From positions 1-64,000 of the forward strand of contig CANTUQ010000037.1 of the NCBI GenBank assembly GCA_947683425.1: a stretch of DNA of 64,000 nucleotides. The letters run 5' to 3'. This DNA comes from Excoecaria cochinchinensis. Taxonomy: Eukaryota > Streptophyta > Magnoliopsida > Malpighiales > Euphorbiaceae. The translations under genes and the position numbers were made by a program. The notes under the pieces are model-generated. The model was not told where the DNA came from. It worked only from the letters and a program-made list of their open reading frames with translations, and did no database searches. Below are positions 57,252 to 64,000 of this stretch, piece by piece (the stretch's first letter is position 1; each line of letters begins with the position of its first letter).

Positions 57252-59858
57252 ATCATGCATATGTGTACATTTGTATGTATTTTGGTATATAACAAGGGTA
57301 TTTTGGGTATAGTGCATGTTATAAGGGTTATTTTAATATGTGGGTGCACATATATTAGTAGGGTGTGAATTAGTTGAGAAATATTTGTGTGTGCATGCAT
57401 ATACCATTGTTGGATATGAGTAAGGGAGTAGTGATTGGGTGTGGAAGAGTGTAGCATAGTAGAAGAAATCTTATGGGATTTTATAGTGTGTGGATGCTCA
57501 TACCTATGTGGAGTGCATTATTAGAGGGCTTTATTGTGTGTTTTACTCACACACTAGTAGGATGTGTTAAGTGGAGATATTTTGAGTGTGTGTAAGTGTA
57601 TGAGAGTTGGGTGTGAGTAATTGGTTTGCACTAATGAGGAAGTGACACGTGGCAAAAGTTAGGTAAAAGAAAATTCACATGAAATGTACATGGAATGGAG
57701 AATTTCTTCATTTCCCGTAAATCACTTCTTTCCCTTCATTCTCTTCTTCTTCATCATTTTCTTCATCCTAATTCCTTCAATTCCTCTCATCTAAAAAAAA
57801 TTCTAAAATTTAATCTAAGCCTTTATGGTAAAACAATCAAGTAATTCTAGCATTTTTGTGGATAAGATCAACATATAATTTCAATTATTTCTTCAATTTC
57901 TTTTACTCTTTAATTGGGTTTTAATTGAGGATTTATATTTGTGAATTTTGGTGGATCTATGTCTAGTTGAGCTTCCTCCAAATTCTAAAGGCAAGGAAAA
58001 GGTTGGATCTAGTGGGATCAAGTAAAAAAATTCAGGTTTGGGATTTTGTTTGGAAATTATTTGTGATTTGTTTGGGAATTTGATTGTTAATTTATGTGTC
58101 AATGATTTTCAATTGTTGAATTGAATATTCTGAGATGTTAATTTATGTGTTTTGATGGTTTGGATTAAATTTGGTGAATTGATGGTGTAAAATGGGTTGA
58201 TTTGAAGTTGTTGAATTTCAAAGGGTAAATCTGTTTTTGAGGGACAGATTGACCTTTCCTCATTGTTTTTAGCATAAATCTAATTTTACAACTCTAAACT
58301 GCATGATTCCAGTTGGGTTAGAACCAGGACATCTGTGGTTAAGATTTTGTAGAAGAGATCATAATTTAATTCGGACTCTAACCATTTCAAAATCACCCAT
58401 TACAGTAGCGAAAATTGTCAGGTGTGTCAGTGGAGCAGGGTAGAAACATTTGAGTATATCTCTCTGAATTCAGCTCCAAACGATCTGAAATTTTGTCCAT
58501 ATAAAGTTAACATCTTGAGGATTAATTATTATGAGACCACTTTGTTTGAAAATGTCGTTTACTTGTCCAAAAATGCATGTAAAGTCAGTAAACGGATTCT
58601 GCCCTGTGTCTGGGGACTGGTTGGAAAGAAATGCTACTTATTTTATAATTAGGTAATGAGGTTATGTAATTAAATTAACCGTGAATTAAATAAATTATTA
58701 TAATGAAGAATTAATAAATATGATAATTAACCATAAATTAAACTACAAGCATAATTTGCTTTATGAACAAATACTTATGACCAGAATTAGATAATGTGTT
58801 TATATGCTTTACATCTTATAATTGTATTTTTATTATGCCTTAACTTATTGACTTAATGTGTCATGCTTAAAAAAATAATTAATTTATGCATGTTAAATTC
58901 AATAGATATTCATATTGAACAAATGTGAATTGTGTTATGCATGACCTGCTAGAGTCAAGTCAGTGGATAGTTAGGCATGCCTAATAGAGACTTTTAGCTG
59001 CAGCCTATATGGATGAAGTATATGGATGATTTGGATCCTGATCAGATCCCCGATTGGTTCCTCGCGAACCCTATAAGAAAATGTGTTTGAATCCTCGCGA
59101 TTCTTATTAATATGATGAATCTTGTTTAAGGGCCCCTATAAAGGTTTTATAAATATAAAATAAAAATGGTTTTCGATTCGTACCCGTAAGGTATCGCTAT
59201 ACGTCGATTCGTACCCGTAAGGTATCGCTATGCGTATACTCGTTATCCACTATTATGAGTCAGCAGGATCTTTAATTAATATGTGATTTGTTATGTTACC
59301 GTTGATTATACAAAAGTAATAATTGAATGAGATAATATGGATATGGATATAAACATGAGATGCTGAATATATGGTTATAAATTGGAGCCTATATGTGTAC
59401 ATATTATGACATGAATCATGTATATGCCATTATGAATGTGATATGCCTTGACGACCACTGTGAGTGGCCGTCCATAATATATGTGTTAATCCCCACTAAG
59501 CGTTTATCGCTTAGCACGGTGTGTTTACCCGTGCAGGTAAATAAGAAGCTTTGTTTAAAGAGAGTCATTGCAGTCTAGCCAACACAGCAAGGTTTAGAGT
59601 TTGGAGTTTATTTTATTATGGTTGATTCTTTTATGTAAAGAACTTTTGATATTGGTTTGGAAAATAGCTTCCGCTGGCGTATTTGTATTTGGTCCTGTAA
59701 TATTATTACATATATGATGAGTGATAACATGCGATGTATTATGAAAATTTTTAATTATCCTGTAATTCAGTATACATGTTTATGTATGATTATATTATTT
59801 GTATAGTATCTGCTTGGTGACACCCCGACTCATACGGGTATGGGTAGGGGGTGTTACA
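57221..59858 (+). repeat. Gypsy 3' LTR
   Basis: 2638 bp, near-identical to the 5' LTR with scattered single-base differences (about 1-2 per 100 bases in the first 500 by eye) and the same two-copy 31-bp unit near 59194-59255. Confidence 0.97.
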
Positions 59859-59863
59859 TCTGT

Positions 59864-61849
59864 TGCAACAAAAACTCATACACAGTTCCGGGATTATACA
59901 GCTATAAAGCATTTAAGAAACCCGGTAGTCTCTCGTATGACGCGATGTAATTCCCAAAGATTGACTCGAGTGCGCCCACTTCGCATACCACGCCTTATAG
60001 TACGAAACCTCGTAGTGAAATCGCTCTTTAACAGTAGCAATAATTACATCAATAGGTAAGGTTGGGTTTTTACTTACCATCCCCCTTATGCAATTGCGAA
60101 TTATTTGCGATCCCAACTGTCTGTGATCCTTTGACATATTCCCTGCAGATAGGCAAGAATGTGGTCCTTTGAATCTTTTGATCATCCAAAAAGGGCTTCT
60201 CTCTTTTTTGGCAGTTCGTAACCTCCACTCACAACAAATCTCAGCCTTAGAGCACCTCAGAACCCAATATTTTGTCTTCGATTCAACGACTCTGAAATCA
60301 ACATTTCTCTGAATTGAGTATTTTCTCACACATGATTTGACTTCATCCTTACTGTTGAAAAGCAAACCTACAGATAACTCGGATGAACCACCCAAGTTTC
60401 AAAACGATCACCTTCAGGCATATTGAATTCCGATTCATCAAAATCGATTGCTGTGTAGTGTTCCGATGGGAAGTTAAAGATAGCTTCAGTTGCCTCTCCA
60501 CTGCCATGTACTGAGGCTACAGGACTAACATAATGTGTATCAGATGACTCATGACCATCACCAAAAACGCTGTCATCGCTTTCCACACTCATATTCGCGA
60601 TTTCAGCCTCCACGCCGTCACTGGATGACAGATAATCATCGTTGAAGAACTCATTTTCGTCCTGATCCATTATGCCAACATCTACTCCAATTTCATTTTC
60701 CTCATTCGTAGCGAGGTCATTAGGAGAAAGACCTGCACTTGCTATCCTGTCCATTAAATTTCCATCTCGTCGTTCAACAAATGGCTGTGCATCAGTGTGA
60801 TCCGCATCGGCCTGATGCTGAACTGATTGCCTTTGCACGGAATCCTCTGTTCCTCTATGGGGGTTGCCACCTGCAGGTTGCACAAAGTTCGGCTCATCTC
60901 TACGACTTCGTGATCTGCTGCCAAATATAGATTTACCTAAAAAATCACCAACCCTTCGACTGAAAGACCTCCTCGGCTGACTTATTAAAGAATCACGCAT
61001 CTGGCTAACTGCCCATCTCTGCTGACTCATAGAAACCTCAGGCACATTGCTAACCGACTGTTTAGGTTGACTGATAAAAGCATTAGGCACATTGCTGATT
61101 GACCATCTAGGCTGACTCATTGGAGCCTGTTGCACGTCACAAATTGACTGCCTACGCCTACCCATACCCGCATCATGTGCATGGCTTGCCGATCGACGTA
61201 ACCGACCGGGTACTGAGGTGACACCGTCCCCACTGTCCCCTCCAAGAAGCAATTCACTATCCCGTCGACCAAAAAACTGATCGTGCTGACTAGGACCCAC
61301 ATCATTACCATCATTCTGACAATAATTTATTTCGTGAAAAAATTCGACATCTTGCCCGCTGACTGGAGGCCAAGGTTGACTGGGGCCAACTTCAGTTGCA
61401 AATAATTGTTGCGTTGCATGAACATTTTCCACTTGCTGCACATCGTTTCTATTTTCATCACCAGCATCATACATTGACCTATTAGCTCCTACACCCCCTT
61501 CACCCACTATAATTATTAACTCCACCAATGGACTATCATCATGTTGTCTAACATTTTCATAAATCATATCGATGTCACTATCATCTACCAAATCCATTGA
61601 TGTCCAACTTACTGATCCTCGATTATACCTTGGACTTCTATACATAATCCTTTGAATCACATCATTAAGGCCTAAACCCATTTTTACGTGAATTTTATGT
61701 ATTAATTCAGCAAGAGTTGGCTTATTTCTAAGTCTAAGTCTCCTTGTAATGGCATTTGGACCCGAAACATCATATTCAAAACCTGCGATCCCATAACTTA
61801 TTTGACCACCCATGTGCAAGTAAAAGTCTACATATGTTGACATCCTCAA
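59864..61849 (-). pseudogene. MULE-B transposase, N-terminal and DNA-binding part
   Basis: The ATG is at 61849. The frame to 60368 (493 codons) starts MRMSTYVDFYLHMGGQ, has KPTLAELIHKIHVKMG, then a long Ser/Gln/Arg-rich repeated region (four MSQPRWS/ISQPRRS-like units) and an acidic end. A one-base shift near 60385 leads to the next frame (59913-60395) holding the Mutator DNA-binding domain: FNSKDEVKSCVRKYSIQRNVDF, VLRCSKAEICCEW and PHSC zinc-type residues. A second shift near 59975 leads to the block reaching GTVYEFLLQQ, which continues beyond the gypsy insertion. Two small shifts make it defective. Confidence 0.85.
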
Positions 61850-62880
61850 ATTATCTGTAACTAATAATACAATAATATTATATTAAATTTATATTTATTT
61901 GATCTTCTAATATGATATATATATATGGACTAAATCAATAACGTATGATATTTCAATTAATAATTTATCCCATTTAAATTAATAAAATAACAACAGCATC
62001 AATAATATTATTTTCAAATTTACAATAATGAAGTAAAATAATAAACTGCAACATTAATTGTACGCTACTAAACATATTATTTTGAGCTTATAATGTATTT
62101 GTGTCCCTAACTTTCTAAGTATTTTCTCCAACTAATTTTTATAACATCTTATACAAATATTAAAACTATTTCATCATGTTTTATAGCATTTTATTATTAC
62201 ACATTTTAGCTTTTAGGTTTCAAATAATCTATTCATACTGTCATGAAAATGTTGACATTTCTCGAAATATAATTATTAACAAAAATTATACAACTTATTG
62301 GCAGTTTTTCATTTATCGTTTTACTAATAAGTTTTGCAATTTTTTTTTCCATTTTTGTTTCCATTCCTTTTAATATTATATTATATAATTATAACATATC
62401 TAATTTTATTTTTTGGAATTAAACATATCGTATTATAGATAACAAAAAAACACTTTTATTAAAAAAATACCTTACTCCGAAAAGTATAATATATGTTTCT
62501 TCTTGGTATCGTACTTCAGTTCATATCTGTGATTCATTAAATTCAAAACATATTTTCGATCAGTATTTATATAATACAAATCAAAATAAGATTGACATAT
62601 TAAAATAAATTGAAAAAAAATAGCTGCTTATTGGTGATAACTTATTTTCTATTATAACGTAAAAATAAAAATATACTTACATTTAAACATAGATTTTTTC
62701 GCTCCACTCGAAATATATTGCAAATCCCTGAAATTTAATTTCACTCTTCTGCCTATCACGACTTCAATACATAAGTTGTAAATTGCAAACTCACAGGTTC
62801 CAAGCGAATATATTTATACTACATTTCGCTTGCTTTTTTTTCACGGTCTGTCATAATTGAGCAAAGAAAAAGGAAAAAAA
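61850..62880 (-). promoter_or_regulatory. AT-rich 5' flank of MULE-B transposase
   Basis: About 1 kb between the transposase ATG and the right terminal hairpins, with no supported coding sequence. It must hold the promoter. Several TATA-like stretches exist and none can be preferred. Confidence 0.5.
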
Positions 62881-62884
62881 TGGC

Positions 62885-63265
62885 CATTTCCGCATGTAAG
62901 TACTGCAGAAATGCATGTAAATTATTGCACGCACTAGTTATTTTCGCAAATTCTTCTTGCGAAAATGCATGTGCATGTTTTAGTGGGTGGGACCCACTTC
63001 CATTTCCGCAATTTACATTTGCTGAAATGGAATGCAAGTTGCGAAAAATGGAATGGGGGACCTACTTCCATTTCCGCAAATGTTCTTTGCGGAAATGGGT
63101 GAATAGTCATTCAATTTCCGCAAAGAAGCTTTGCGAAAATGGTAAACTATTTCCGCAATATTACTTTGCGGAAATGTTACAAACCCCACTCCCATAAATA
63201 ACTTTCAAGCCACCCCAAATATCAAAATAACTTTCTAAAACACATTATTAATAAAAATGTCCCCC
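62885..63265 (-). repeat. Right terminal repeat of MULE element B with six hairpins
   Basis: Palindromes of about 30 bp at 62885-62913, 62939-62967, 63000-63030, 63068-63098, 63112-63142 and 63148-63177, each like ATTTCCGCAAA, spacer, TTTGCGGAAAT, then the terminal block ending AAAAATGTCCC. The open frames on both strands here (62819-63197) are products of the repeats, not genes. Confidence 0.82.
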
Positions 63266-63417
63266 GAAGACATAATATTTATTTATATATATATTTATAT
63301 ATATATATATATATATAGATAGCTGCAAAAAAAAATTGTTGTTTTTTTTTAAAAAAAACAGCAAATGCAGCTTTTAAAAAAAAAAAGCAAGGTCCTGAGG
63401 CCGCAGTATCAGTACGT
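63266..63417. repeat. (TA)n and A/T-rich low complexity
   Basis: (TA)n tract near 63285-63318 and A or T homopolymers. Confidence 0.8.
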
Positions 63418-63528
63418 AGGGGTGTGCAAAACCCGAACCGACCCAAAAAACCCGAACAAGCCGACTCGAAATATTTATTCGGGTAGGATTGTTCGGGTAA
63501 TTAGGGTCGGGTCGGGTGTAAAATTTCG
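63418..63528. mobile_element. hAT-like end fragment
   Basis: It starts GTAGGGGTGTGCAAAACCCG followed by CCCGAACCGACCC words, the same end type as the hAT element at 9840. It is cut off near 63528 by gypsy sequence. Confidence 0.6.
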
Positions 63529-64000
63529 TATCTGTCCCTGACTTAAGCCAGTCTGGGCGGCAATGGTTGCAGCTTGCCCTCCTTTATCAATCTCTCTAAC
63601 ACCCAGGATAGAGGCCGACCCAAATTAGAAAAGTACCGCTGGCCTTGTCCCACTCCGATGGCTGAAACCTCGACTGTCTTACCATATCTACCATTACTGC
63701 TCCCGGCACCACTTGATCTGTACCTGATCGGTTCCTAAAGCCTTTCCCAGCGAAGTTATTTTGGCTTGCTTTTTTTGCTAGGTAAGTCGTCTCAGCCTCT
63801 ACAGCAATGTCTTTAAGTGACTCCCAATCTCTGAGCCCCTTAAAGCTGAGCAAGTCCCTCAAGTAAGGGATGGAGTTCTAGATGAATAACCTAATTTGGT
63901 CAGCAGTTTCAGGCTTTCTCTTCATCTGCATAACCCTATTCCTCCACTTAGTGAGGTATTAGTGGAGTGATTCATCGCTCCTTTGCTGTAAGAGCTCAAG
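63529..64000 (-). pseudogene. Gypsy gag fragment, runs off the window
   Basis: The minus strand from 64000 translates, with two stops, to SDESLH, YLTKWRNRVMQMKRKPETADQIRLFI and then the open frame 63596-63862 (RDLLSFKGLRDWESLKDIAVEAE). This resembles the retrotransposon gag domain of plant gypsy elements. The rest lies beyond the right edge or was lost. It could belong to an element nested in the hAT fragment. Confidence 0.6.

Larger units (their letters stand above)
49859..59858 (+). mobile_element. Ty3/gypsy LTR retrotransposon, chromovirus (Tekay/Del-like), young
   Basis: It is complete in structure: 5' LTR (49859-52498), PBS, gag-pol in one frame, PPT, 3' LTR (57221-59858), and a perfect 5-bp target duplication TCTGT (49854-49858 and 59859-59863). 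The LTRs are nearly identical by eye, so the insertion is recent. Pol order is protease, RT, RNase H, integrase, then a C-terminal chromodomain-like block (VKVLWDHHGVEEATWE), which points to the Tekay/Del chromoviruses. It sits in the MULE-B transposase gene. Removing it restores the reading frame across the site. Confidence 0.95.
44512..63265. mobile_element. MULE element B: Mutator-like transposon with PMD and transposase genes, split by a gypsy element
   Basis: The outer ends share GGGACATTTTTAT (left from about 44512; right, reverse complement, to about 63265) and GTGTTTTAG, followed by arrays of TTTCCGCAAA...TTTGCGGAAA hairpins. Inside are a PMD gene on + (46056-48390) and a MULE transposase gene on - (61849 to 48499), convergent with about 110 bp between stops. 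A 10-kb gypsy element sits in the transposase gene. Without it the MULE is about 8.75 kb. No clear 9-bp target duplication was seen, perhaps because the fold-back element lies at the left border. Confidence 0.78.

Noticed and set aside
60739..60930. Plus-strand frame opposite MULE-B
   Set aside because: It is an antisense shadow of the 493-codon transposase frame.
62880..63197. CRISPR-like array of short repeats
   Set aside because: The repeats are palindromic, spacers are irregular, and the context is a plant transposon end.

Overview
The window is plant nuclear DNA, most likely from a eudicot with a transposon-rich genome. It is AT-rich, its genes have introns, and nearly every recognisable protein belongs to a plant mobile element (Ty1/copia, Ty3/gypsy, CACTA, hAT, Mutator/MULE, MITEs), plus one endogenous caulimovirid. 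I found no intact host gene and no rRNA, tRNA or CRISPR array. The species cannot be named from the sequence.

Layout. 1-6.9 kb: a decayed Ty1/copia retrotransposon on the minus strand, with its 3' LTR running off the left edge. 6.9-11.0 kb: fragments of hAT and CACTA ends, a larger CACTA-like remnant, and a 1.19-kb non-autonomous hAT element (9840-11025) that carries the first coding exon of a host pyruvate dehydrogenase kinase. 11.67-32.8 kb: a MULE (element A) with inverted arms of about 0.67 kb, holding a plant-mobile-domain (PMD) gene on + and a MULE transposase gene on -, both broken. Its transposase gene is split by a CACTA element (17960-22440, which carries a MAP kinase exon), a second CACTA element (22552-25233) and a 2.6-kb solo LTR (25540-28175). 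Each insertion has a matching target-site duplication. A caulimovirid pol fragment (about 28.65-32.1 kb) lies between the transposase start and the right arm. 32.9-40.1 kb: an LTR-like stretch split by a TACTA-ended CACTA relative (33469-35250) and a 4.7-kb hAT element with a broken transposase gene (35311-40046). 40.8-44.5 kb: a Mutator-type MITE, an RRM-domain pseudogene, a 520-bp hAT MITE, and a fold-back element split by a Stowaway MITE. 44.5-63.3 kb: a second MULE (element B) with the same PMD(+)/MULE(-) convergent layout. Its transposase gene is split by a young 10-kb Ty3/gypsy chromovirus-like element (49859-59858). 63.4-64.0 kb: a hAT end and the start of another gypsy gag, running off the right edge.

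How the parts fit together. The strongest signal is the pair of MULEs with the same convergent gene pair, a PMD protein and a DBD/DDE/SWIM transposase, bounded by unrelated, hairpin-rich ends. The second is exon capture by two non-autonomous DNA transposons. Exact target-site duplications give a clear order of nesting in both MULEs. Calls are from reading the sequence by eye. Boundaries given with 'about' are approximate, and family names rest on motif recognition rather than a database search.
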